DNA from: a virus
DNA: 38,051 bases
Virus record (IMG/VR): IMGVR_UViG_3300044621_001939
Span: 1 to 38,051 of that record
Direction: 5' to 3' (one strand)
Within the stretch, counting starts at the first letter, position 1. Each line of letters starts with the position of its first letter. Positions 31,101-37,787 of this stretch are shown here, piece after piece. The translations under genes were made by a program, and so were the position numbers. The notes beneath the pieces are model-generated. The model worked only from the letters and a program-made list of their open reading frames with translations. It made no database searches and was not told the DNA's origin.

Positions 31101-31156
31101 GGCCTTCATCAGTGCGGGCCTTACCCGCAGACGGTCCGCGCTGGACCGTTTCGGCC
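31101..31156 (-). ncRNA. Type II hammerhead ribozyme, copy C
   Basis: On the - strand: stem II 3' strand GGCC; GAAA; stem III CGGTCC-AGCGC-GGACCG; UC (triplet GUC); stem I TGCGGG-TAAGG-CCCGCA; CUGAUGA core; then an extra A and stem II 5' strand GGCC. Cleavage is predicted between 31130 and 31129. The extra A may weaken activity. Confidence 0.8.
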
Positions 31157-31161
31157 TGATC

Positions 31162-31419
31162 TTATCGGCCGCCTCTCTTTATCTCTTTTAACTCGTCTTC
31201 CAGCTCGTACATCATACCCGCTAGATAATCACTTTCCGCGCTGCAGCTTGCTTTACAGCTGCAAACCTCGTCTAACATTTTATTGATTATATCAACTGAT
31301 AAATTGCTGTAAGCCTTGTAAAATTGAATCATTCCCTCAGCTGTTTTCACTCCGGACCAATAAGCTGCATCATTATGCTTGCGTTCTAGTACCTCAGTCA
31401 TTAGCTCTTGCGTCGTCAT
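31162..31419 (-). CDS. Small acidic protein, 85 residues
   Basis: ATG 31419 follows the repeated 16-nt leader and hammerhead A. Alpha-helical, with three Cys in the middle ('VCSCKASC') that could bind metal or form disulfides, and an acidic C-terminal helix. No family recognised. It is the first cistron released by copy A cleavage. Confidence 0.6.
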   Translation of the reverse strand: MTTQELMTEVLERKHNDAAYWSGVKTAEGMIQFYKAYSNLSVDIINKMLDEVCSCKASCSAESDYLAGMMYELEDELKEIKRGGR

Positions 31420-31435
31420 TCTTCTTCATCCTCTC
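31420..31435 (-). repeat. Repeated 16-nt translation leader, copy 2
   Basis: On the - strand GAGAGGATGAAGAAGA directly before ATG 31419, just downstream of hammerhead A. Confidence 0.85.
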
Positions 31436-31444
31436 TAATGTTCT

Positions 31445-31502
31445 GACCTCGTCAGCGTGGACCTTATCCACGTACGGCCCAAGATCTGGGACCGTTTCGG
31501 CC
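31445..31502 (-). ncRNA. Type II hammerhead ribozyme, copy A
   Basis: On the - strand: stem II 3' strand GGCC; GAAA; stem III CGGTCC-CAGATCTT-GGGCCG (one G-U pair); UA (cleavage triplet GUA); stem I CGTGGA-TAAGG-TCCACG; CUGACGA core; stem II 5' strand GGTC (one G-U pair). Cleavage is predicted between 31473 and 31472. Confidence 0.9.
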
Positions 31503-31506
31503 TTTC

Positions 31507-31525
31507 GGCCCGTGATTAGCGGGCC
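31507..31525 (-). other. Hairpin on the 5' side of hammerhead A
   Basis: GGCCCGCTAATCACGGGCC, identical over 19 nt to the hairpin before copy B. It contains the stop codon of the upstream gene. A nearby GGCC-GAAA-GGCC could compete with stem II. Confidence 0.85.
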
Positions 31526-31770
31526 AAAAATTCAAACGTACATTCTTCTGATTCTCCCTCGACGCAATAAGCTATAAACTCATTTGCAGCGGTCTCGTCG
31601 TAAACTTCATGTTTCATTCTGATTAAATCCCATTGGCCGGCCTGATCTCTTGCAAAGTCATATACGATACGGCCGTTATACCAAGCATTGACAGCGACAG
31701 ACTCAGCAATCTTTTGCGTTAGCTCCTCCTGCGAAAACTCAACCTTTACACCTAAAATATCAACCTTCAT
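31516..31770 (-). CDS. Acidic small protein (84 residues), first gene of the island
   Basis: ATG 31770 follows a close variant of the repeated leader. It is an acidic alpha/beta protein without a recognised motif. The stop codon lies inside a hairpin shared with the copy B leader. It is driven by the promoter at 31809-31837. A DNA-mimic role is conceivable from charge and neighbours but is unproven. Confidence 0.65.
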   Translation of the reverse strand: MKVDILGVKVEFSQEELTQKIAESVAVNAWYNGRIVYDFARDQAGQWDLIRMKHEVYDETAANEFIAYCVEGESEECTFEFLAR

Positions 31771-31786
31771 CCTTCGTCATCCTCTC
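31771..31786 (-). repeat. Repeated 16-nt translation leader, copy 1
   Basis: On the - strand GAGAGGATGACGAAGG directly before ATG 31770. Near-identical leaders precede the genes at 31419, 30914 and 29876. Confidence 0.85.
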
Positions 31787-31808
31787 GTTATTTGTCTTGC
31801 TTGTCCTC

Positions 31809-31837
31809 ATTATACATATTTATTGCTAGCATAGCAA
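31809..31837 (-). promoter_or_regulatory. Promoter of the anti-defence island
   Basis: On the - strand TTGCTA (-35, 31837-31832), 17-bp spacer, TATAAT (-10, 31814-31809). It lies 39 bases upstream of the first gene of the operon. Confidence 0.75.
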
Positions 31838-31838
31838 T
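31822..31838. promoter_or_regulatory. Palindromic operator candidate over the island promoter
   Basis: Perfect 7-bp inverted repeat ATTGCTA-GCA-TAGCAAT covering the -35 and part of the spacer. It differs from the CI/Cro operators, so another regulator may control it. Confidence 0.65.
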
Positions 31839-31908
31839 CATTATTTATATATCACTTTACGATTGATTATTAAATAATCTATCTTTATCTGATATGTAAA
31901 AAATCGAT

Positions 31909-31952
31909 ACAAAAACGAGTCAAAAAAGCAACAAAGATGAGACAAAAACGAG
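31909..31952 (+). promoter_or_regulatory. Direct repeats upstream of the late promoter
   Basis: Two exact copies of ACAAAAACGAG, 33 bp apart, three helical turns. They lie at about -29 and -62 relative to the -10 element and replace a -35 box, as expected for activator sites. Confidence 0.6.
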
Positions 31953-31961
31953 ATTTTTTTA

Positions 31962-31970
31962 TGTTATGAT
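31962..31970 (+). promoter_or_regulatory. Putative late promoter for packaging and head genes
   Basis: Extended -10 TGTTATGAT with no recognisable -35; upstream direct repeats may take its place. It would drive terS and the head operon. Confidence 0.6.
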
Positions 31971-32016
31971 TTCTACAATCAAAGGTAGGTTCGGGGAGGA
32001 TTATTCTTTTTCAAGT

Positions 32017-32070
32017 TCTCCAAGATCGCAAAGCTCTCCAAGATCGCAAAGCCTGCCAAGATCGCCAAGC
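32017..32070. repeat. Three 18-bp repeats before terS (pac site candidate or translated repeat)
   Basis: TCTCCAAGATCGCAAAGC occurs at 32017-32034 and 32035-32052, with a diverged copy at 32053-32070. They are in frame with terS and would encode LQDRKA-like repeats if translated. Their place just before terS also fits a small-terminase binding site. Confidence 0.7.
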
Positions 32071-32095
32071 TCATAAGATCGGAGATGATCGCCAA

Positions 32096-32551
32096 TTGCC
32101 TAAGAGGATTAACCCAGCGCTAAAACAAAAAGCACTCGCACAGCTTGCAATATCCGACAATCTCACACAAACGGCCGAAAAGCTAAAAATGCCTATATCG
32201 ACACTTCAATATATAAGGGACACAAATAAAGACTTCGTAGCTCTCCGTAATCAAAAACAATCTGAGATGATCGCGAACATCTGGGACAACCTGATCGACG
32301 CGCAGCAACTTGGTCATCAGATGATCAAAGAAGCCTTAGACGGCAAGCGCGACAATATCCAACTGCATCATGTTTCCACATACTTTGGCACCCTCTACGA
32401 TAAGCAAGCGCTCATGAGTGGACAACCTACAGCTAATATAGCTATAGATCATACGATAGAGGCCAAGCTTGCTAATGACGCCGAGAGCGCGGAGCTCATC
32501 CGGAGATTGTACCAACGGCAGCAAGCGCTGGAGATTGGCAACAATGACTAG
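32096..32551 (+). CDS. terS: Small terminase subunit (TerS)
   Basis: A 151-residue TerS that should recognise phage DNA for packaging. The N-terminal helix-turn-helix is visible ('LAQLAISDNLTQTAEKLKMPISTLQYIRDT'), and a central helical region (about 45-105) would form the ring. TTG 32096 is the first standard start, with GGAG eleven bases upstream. The frame stays open upstream through the 18-bp repeats to a GGGGAGG site, so a longer product from a non-standard start (ATT at 32000 or 32003) is possible. The stop overlaps the terL start. Confidence 0.8.
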   Translation: MPKRINPALKQKALAQLAISDNLTQTAEKLKMPISTLQYIRDTNKDFVALRNQKQSEMIANIWDNLIDAQQLGHQMIKEALDGKRDNIQLHHVSTYFGTLYDKQALMSGQPTANIAIDHTIEAKLANDAESAELIRRLYQRQQALEIGNND

Positions 32552-34223
32552 AGCCAAGCCAAGGCGACAGCCTCAGGAATCAGGTAGCAAACAGCCAAAA
32601 AAAAAGAAGCTTACATCTAATGAGGGAACGCGCACAGCTGGAGAGCTGGAGAGCTCAGCAGGAAGCGAAGCCGGAGCCAAGCCAAGCAAGAGACCCAAGC
32701 CCCCCCAAGGCCCGGGGGTGGGGGTCAACGTTTTACCCCCCCATCCTTTCGAGCAAATACCATTAGCGACCCAATTCAAAATCCTAGCAAAAGTAGACTT
32801 CAGCTTCTTTATCGACTACATCACGAAGAACAAGGATAAACCCGGCAAACATCTGGACTTGCTAGACAAATCCTTGCAAGCTGTGAGCGTAGGAGAATGC
32901 AAGAGGCTGATAGTAACGATGCCACCACGACACGGCAAGAGTGAGCGTGTATCTCGTATGCTTCCAGTCTGGCACATTGGCAGGAATCCGGATGATGAGA
33001 TTATATTAGCTAGCTACTCGTTGGACTTGAGTAGAAGTTTCTCAAGGATTGCAAGGGATACACTAGCGGCAAGCGCGGATATATTCGGGGTGAAGGTGGA
33101 TGCGAAGAATCAATCAGCGGAGAGCTGGGGGATTGAAGGGAAGAAAGGTAGTGTCAACGCTGCTGGGGTAGGGGGACCTATTACTGGTAGGGGTGCACGG
33201 ATTGCGATTATTGACGATCCGGTGAAGAACGCAGAAGAAGCGGCAAGCGAGACGATGCGTGCGAAGATCTGGGACTGGTATCAAAGTACATTATATACAC
33301 GTTTGACACCCGACGGGAGGGTGATTGTAGTCATGACCCGTTGGCATGAGGATGACTTGGTTGGAAGGTTATTGAAGAAGGAAGCAGATGAGATCGCAGA
33401 AGGTGTTCATGTGGGTGAGCGCTGGAAAGTGATTAACCTTCCTGCGATAGCGGAGGAGGGGGACATCCTAGGGAGGGGGGTAGGGGCTCCATTATGGCCG
33501 GAGTACGGGTTTGATTTAGATAAACTCGTTTCAATACGTAAAGATGTAGGCTCACGTGTGTTCGCTTCTTTGTATCAGCAACGACCAGCGAGTGAAGAAG
33601 GTAACTTGTTGAAGCGTGATTGGTGGCGGTACTATGATGTGGCTCCACCGATGGCGAAAATGTTAATGAGTGTGGATGCGGCGTTTAAGGATGGCGCTGA
33701 AAGTGATTATGTGGCGATTCAAGTCTGGGGAAAAGTGAACGCGAACATGTACTTGTTAGATCAGGTACGGGCGAGACTCAATTTTCCAGCGACGATCACT
33801 TCGATTATGAATATGGCAAGAAAATGGCCGCAGGCGCATCTAAAGTTGATTGAGGATAAAGCGAATGGAAGTGCGATTATACAGACCCTCTCACGTCATA
33901 TGGGTGGGATTGTCCCGATACAGCCCCTAGGGGGGAAGGTCAGTCGGGTACATGCGGTATCTGCTTATATCGAGGCAGGGAATGTGTTTCTTCCTAGAAG
34001 TTCTTGGGTCCATGATTTTGTAGAAGAATGTGCGAATTTTCCGAATGGGAAACATGACGATATGGTCGACTGCATGAGTCAGGCGCTATATCGTTTTATT
34101 TATTTGTCAGGTGAATTGTTAGTAACGAAGGAACAAAAGTTTGTGTTTAAGGCAGAGAAACCGAAAGTCGATGCGTTTGTAGGTTCGGCGATTGATGATT
34201 CTTATATTCGAGGAGGCTGGTAA
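32544..34223 (+). CDS. terL: Large terminase subunit (TerL)
   Basis: A 559-residue packaging motor and nuclease. I start it at ATG 32544, overlapping the terS stop, rather than at the earlier ATG at 32469 inside terS. A basic, Pro-rich tail (about 1-70) precedes the ATPase: Walker A 'PPRHGKSE' (about 126-133), Walker B 'IAIIDDP' (about 217-223), 'MTRWHEDD' coupling motif (about 262-269). The RNase H-like nuclease follows: Asp in 'SVDAAFKD' (about 374), 'IEDKANGS' and 'GKHDDMVD'. Headful cutting is inferred from circular permutation. Confidence 0.95.
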   Translation: MTRAKPRRQPQESGSKQPKKKKLTSNEGTRTAGELESSAGSEAGAKPSKRPKPPQGPGVGVNVLPPHPFEQIPLATQFKILAKVDFSFFIDYITKNKDKPGKHLDLLDKSLQAVSVGECKRLIVTMPPRHGKSERVSRMLPVWHIGRNPDDEIILASYSLDLSRSFSRIARDTLAASADIFGVKVDAKNQSAESWGIEGKKGSVNAAGVGGPITGRGARIAIIDDPVKNAEEAASETMRAKIWDWYQSTLYTRLTPDGRVIVVMTRWHEDDLVGRLLKKEADEIAEGVHVGERWKVINLPAIAEEGDILGRGVGAPLWPEYGFDLDKLVSIRKDVGSRVFASLYQQRPASEEGNLLKRDWWRYYDVAPPMAKMLMSVDAAFKDGAESDYVAIQVWGKVNANMYLLDQVRARLNFPATITSIMNMARKWPQAHLKLIEDKANGSAIIQTLSRHMGGIVPIQPLGGKVSRVHAVSAYIEAGNVFLPRSSWVHDFVEECANFPNGKHDDMVDCMSQALYRFIYLSGELLVTKEQKFVFKAEKPKVDAFVGSAIDDSYIRGGW

Positions 34224-34224
34224 C

Positions 34225-34845
34225 GTGCGGAAGCAGATGGAAAATTATTTCGGTAAACCAAGTGAAGTTGGCAAAAACATCAAGAAAGCAACGAAAAATA
34301 AAGTCAATGAAATGAAAAACAGCCCGCAAGCTAAGGCGGTCGGAAAAGCGGTCAAAAGTCCGAGTGTGCAGACGGCGGCAGGTTTACTCATTCCGGGTGG
34401 GGTAGCACTGAAAGCTCCTAAAATAGCGAAAGCAGTCCAATCAGCAGGGAAAGCGATAAAAAAGGCAGTCGGTGCAGGTAAACCAAAGAGCCTAGCCAAA
34501 AGTTATGACCCGAGTATCCCTTTTAAACCTGATTATAAACCACCATCAGCAAGAGCTCCGGTATCACAGCGAACACAACAACCGTTAAAACCTTTAACGA
34601 AAGAAGAAAAAGCATTTGCACAAAGGTATCAGTTTGAAACCGCTCCGGGAAAAGTAAGAGATATGCGAGCACAACAAGCAAAACAAGCTCAGGAAGATTA
34701 TAAGAAAAAAATGGCAAAAGAAGCAGAAGCTAAAAAGCAAGCAGAAAAAGACAGAAGAATGAAAAGTGAAGTAGAGGCTTATGAATCTTCACAAAGAAGA
34801 AACAAATCCATTCCAATTACAAGTTACTATCATTACTTTGATTAG
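34225..34845 (+). CDS. Basic coiled-coil protein after terL
   Basis: A 206-residue, Lys/Ala-rich protein. GTG 34225 is chosen because AGGAGG lies eight bases upstream; an in-frame ATG (34192) lies within terL. It has a basic N-terminal part, an Ala/Gly-rich hydrophobic stretch near 50-75 and a long C-terminal Lys/Glu coiled coil. It might be a DNA-binding virion or head-assembly protein. No family recognised. Confidence 0.6.
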   Translation: MRKQMENYFGKPSEVGKNIKKATKNKVNEMKNSPQAKAVGKAVKSPSVQTAAGLLIPGGVALKAPKIAKAVQSAGKAIKKAVGAGKPKSLAKSYDPSIPFKPDYKPPSARAPVSQRTQQPLKPLTKEEKAFAQRYQFETAPGKVRDMRAQQAKQAQEDYKKKMAKEAEAKKQAEKDRRMKSEVEAYESSQRRNKSIPITSYYHYFD

Positions 34846-34856
34846 GAGCGATTCAT

Positions 34857-35114
34857 CTGGAAAACATTTTTTTATATATCGCAGTAGGTTTATTTTTTTT
34901 TGTTCCAATTGTGGTTTACCGAAAAGGATTGAAAGATGGCATTGAGCTAGCCAAATCAATGAACACAACCGAAGTTCCTGTAAGGAAAGTGAGTGAACCC
35001 GTAAATGAGAAGAAGCCAACGAATGAAGAAGAAAAACAGGTTGATCCGTTTCTGGTTGGTTTTCAAAACATTCTTTCTTACGATGGGTCGCCACAAAAGG
35101 AGGCTAACTCGTGA
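34857..35114 (+). CDS. Membrane-anchored protein with a CTG start
   Basis: AGGAG lies eight bases before CTG 34857, in the same spacing and context as the TTG gene at 1498. Starting there gives an 85-residue protein with an N-terminal membrane helix ('IFLYIAVGLFFFVPIVV'-type) and a charged tail rich in Glu and Lys. A GTG at 34911 would delete the helix and has no ribosome site. Its stop overlaps the portal GTG. Function unknown. Confidence 0.65.
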   Translation: MENIFLYIAVGLFFFVPIVVYRKGLKDGIELAKSMNTTEVPVRKVSEPVNEKKPTNEEEKQVDPFLVGFQNILSYDGSPQKEANS

Positions 35115-36928
35115 ATGCAGGTGAACTCGAAGAGTGGCGCATGGTTCAATCGGGGATTGATTATAACCATCGCATCAACCTCTATGAAACCGTGAATAAA
35201 AATGAACGCTTTTATGCAGGGAATCAGTGGGAAGGCGTCATCGCCAATGGTCTACCTACTCCGGTATTCAACATTTTTAAGCGAATCATTAACTACTTTA
35301 TCGCTTCGATTTTAAGCCAACAGGTGAAAATGCAGTTTGTCGCCGAACAAGTCGGAGACACACCGAACAGCGAAGAAGAAGAATATATGAAAGAAGCCGC
35401 TGAACTGTTAAGTTTATACAGCGAAACCCTCTGGGAAAAGAAGAAAATGAACCAAAAGTTGCGGCAAGTGTTGTTAGATGCCGCGATTTCAGGCGATGCC
35501 GCCGCTTATTCGTTCTGGAATGCTTCGATTTCAGGAATTATTGACGAAGGCGACATTGATTTAGAACTACCTGACAATGTGAACGTGTTTTTCGGCAATC
35601 CAAGTAGTAGCGATGTTGAAAAACAACCGTATATTTTGATTACTTCTCGGGAAATGGTCGGGAAATTAAGAGAAGAAGCAAAAGCGAACGGAATGAGTGA
35701 CGATCAAATTCGTCTCATTACAGCGGACAATGAAACGTTCTATCAATCGGGTGACCGTTCCAAGATTGAATTAGAAGAAAAGGATACTTTAGTCGGAAAA
35801 ACAATTTCGATCTTAAAACTCTGGAAAAAAGATGGCCAAGTGATGGCGAAAAAAATCACGAAATATTGCGTGATTAAAGAAGAATGGGACACTTTACTCA
35901 CTCGCTACCCCCTCGCTTGGATGAATTGGGATGTAAGAAAAAATTCGTATCACGGTCAAGCGATTGGTACGGGGCTGACCCCAAATCAGATCTTTATTAA
36001 CAAAATGTTTGCCATGACGATGATGAGTTTGATGCAACATGCGTTCCCAAAAGCGATTTATAACAAAAATTTTATTTCCGGCTGGAATAATCAAATTGGC
36101 GGTGCGATTGGTATTGATGGAGACCTTAACGCGCCCATCGGAAACTATGCGCAATACCTTGCACCCGGTCAAATTAGCGGTCAAGTGTTTCAAGTGATTG
36201 AAACCGCCATTCAGTACACCAAAGATATGCTCGGAGCAAGCGATGCCGCATTAGGTGACGTGAAACCGGAAAATACATCCGCGATTATCGCCGTACAACA
36301 AGCCTCTGCGGTGCCGCTTGAGAATGTAAAAATGAATTTATATCAATTTGTGGAAGATATTGGTTATATCTGGCTTGATTTTATGGCGAATTACTACGGA
36401 AAACGCACGATTGACGTTGAAGTGATGGGAAAACGAGCGATCAAAGAGTTTGATTTTGAAAAATTACGAGGAATGAAGTTTCGGATCAAAATTGATGTCG
36501 GACCTTCCTCCTATTGGAGTCAAATTACATCTTTGCAAACGCTAGATAACCTCTTGCAATCGGAAAAAATTAGCTTTTTACAGTATTTAGAACGACTTCC
36601 AAGCGGAATAATCCAAGGGAAACAAGACCTGATCGAAAACGTTAAATCGCAAGACACCAAACAAAAGTTTATTTATGAACAAATGGCCAGATTCCTAGAA
36701 CAATTGCCGCCACCTGTGCAACAAAGCATCTCTTCTCTTCCACCTGAAGAGCAAGAAGCCAAACTCATGGAGCTGATGATGATGCCCCCACAGGAATTAC
36801 CGATGATGTTAAATAGCATGATGCCAGCGGCGAACAACGCGCCACAAGGCGGCACTCAGTTTACCGCGCCACAAGGCGGCACTCAGTTTACCGCGCCACA
36901 AGGCGGCACTCAGGGGGTGATGAGATGA
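35111..36928 (+). CDS. Portal protein
   Basis: A 605-residue portal forming the dodecameric vertex for DNA entry. GTG 35111 has AAAGGAGG upstream. The N-terminal region ('ERFYAGNQWEGV', 'TPVFNIFKRIINYFIASILSQQVKM'), a central 'AAAYSFWNASISG' region and a later 'LGASDAALGDVKPENTSAI' helix are typical of P22-type portals. The C-terminus has a Met-rich helix (about 550-575) and then three 9-residue 'APQGGTQFT' repeats encoded by 27-bp tandem DNA. Its position before the scaffold and coat genes supports the call. Confidence 0.9.
   Translation: MNAGELEEWRMVQSGIDYNHRINLYETVNKNERFYAGNQWEGVIANGLPTPVFNIFKRIINYFIASILSQQVKMQFVAEQVGDTPNSEEEEYMKEAAELLSLYSETLWEKKKMNQKLRQVLLDAAISGDAAAYSFWNASISGIIDEGDIDLELPDNVNVFFGNPSSSDVEKQPYILITSREMVGKLREEAKANGMSDDQIRLITADNETFYQSGDRSKIELEEKDTLVGKTISILKLWKKDGQVMAKKITKYCVIKEEWDTLLTRYPLAWMNWDVRKNSYHGQAIGTGLTPNQIFINKMFAMTMMSLMQHAFPKAIYNKNFISGWNNQIGGAIGIDGDLNAPIGNYAQYLAPGQISGQVFQVIETAIQYTKDMLGASDAALGDVKPENTSAIIAVQQASAVPLENVKMNLYQFVEDIGYIWLDFMANYYGKRTIDVEVMGKRAIKEFDFEKLRGMKFRIKIDVGPSSYWSQITSLQTLDNLLQSEKISFLQYLERLPSGIIQGKQDLIENVKSQDTKQKFIYEQMARFLEQLPPPVQQSISSLPPEEQEAKLMELMMMPPQELPMMLNSMMPAANNAPQGGTQFTAPQGGTQFTAPQGGTQGVMR
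36839..36913 (+). repeat. 27-bp tandem repeat at the end of the portal gene
   Basis: Two full units (36839-36865, 36866-36892) and one partial unit (to 36913), almost perfect in DNA. It encodes 'APQGGTQFT' repeats and is prone to copy-number change. Confidence 0.9.
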
Positions 36929-36975
36929 AAAAGAAGCCAATGAAACCCGTGAAAGGTCCAAAGATTAAGTATTAA
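36925..36975 (+). CDS. 16-residue basic peptide, possible gene
   Basis: ATG 36925 overlaps the portal stop, with GGGGGTGATGAG upstream. The product is Lys/Pro-rich. It lies in the 105-base gap before the scaffold gene, which otherwise holds no gene. Translation is plausible, but the peptide is too short to judge from sequence alone. Confidence 0.4.
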   Translation: MKKKPMKPVKGPKIKY

Positions 36976-37032
36976 GATTTAAAAAATACCGGGCGTAATG
37001 TTGTGGTCGCCGCATAACAAGGAGAGAGTCGA

Positions 37033-37773
37033 ATGAGTGAAACAGAAGTTGTAAGTGAAACGGTCGTACAAGATCCGGTCGACGCGGGTCAAGAGTCACA
37101 AACAACGAATGAAACGAGTGAAAGTCCTGCGGTCGAAAATAAGGCGGTCGACGCGCCTGTCGGAGAAGCCATTAAGAAAGAAGTAGAACGACGAATTACT
37201 AAGGAAAAAGAAAAAATTGCCCAAGAAGCGAGAGATTCCTACATTCGCGATCAAGGCTTTACTTGGAATGGCAAGCCCATCAACACAGAAAAAGAGTATC
37301 GCGAAGCGTTAAAAGAACAGGAGCTGTATGAACAATATCGGCAGCAGTCTTATCCCGATGAAGTCATTCCTGAACTCGTTGAAGCGCGAAAAATGAAAGA
37401 AGAGCAACAAAACCGTTCACAAGTCCAGATGGATTACCAGACTTTTTTAGAAGCGTATCCGAATATCGAAGGAAAAGATATTCCGGATGAAGTCTGGAAA
37501 CAAGTCGAACAAGGCGCAAAACTTATTGATGCGTATATGCGCCATGAAAACAAAGAATTAAAGAAAAAGTTAGATGAATTAACTCAAAAAGAGTCAAAAG
37601 AACAAAAAAATCTCGAAAATCGACGACTCTCAACAGGAAGTGTGACAGGTAATTCCGATGGCAATTCATCGTCTTATTACACTCCTGAACAAGTCGAACG
37701 GATGAGTCAATCCGAGATTAGTCGCAATTGGAAAGACATTATGGATTCACAAAAACGCTGGTATAAACGATAA
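37033..37773 (+). CDS. Scaffold protein
   Basis: A 246-residue, very acidic-basic (Glu/Lys/Gln) protein with long helices and a Ser/Asn/Gly-rich loop near residue 205. It lies between the portal and coat genes and lacks enzymatic motifs. AAGGAGAGAG precedes ATG 37033. Low-complexity charged helices with a C-terminal basic tail are typical of scaffolds that bind coat and are later released. The role is inferred from order and composition. Confidence 0.8.
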   Translation: MSETEVVSETVVQDPVDAGQESQTTNETSESPAVENKAVDAPVGEAIKKEVERRITKEKEKIAQEARDSYIRDQGFTWNGKPINTEKEYREALKEQELYEQYRQQSYPDEVIPELVEARKMKEEQQNRSQVQMDYQTFLEAYPNIEGKDIPDEVWKQVEQGAKLIDAYMRHENKELKKKLDELTQKESKEQKNLENRRLSTGSVTGNSDGNSSSYYTPEQVERMSQSEISRNWKDIMDSQKRWYKR

Positions 37774-37787
37774 AGGAGTGTTCAAAG

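Larger units (their letters stand above)
31787..32095. other. Divergent control region between island and terS
   Basis: AT-rich, gene-free stretch holding the island promoter and its palindrome, two ACAAAAACGAG direct repeats (31909-31919, 31942-31952), the extended -10 TGTTATGAT (31962-31970), a GGGGAGG site (31993-31999) and three 18-bp repeats before terS. I see no other gene. Confidence 0.7.
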
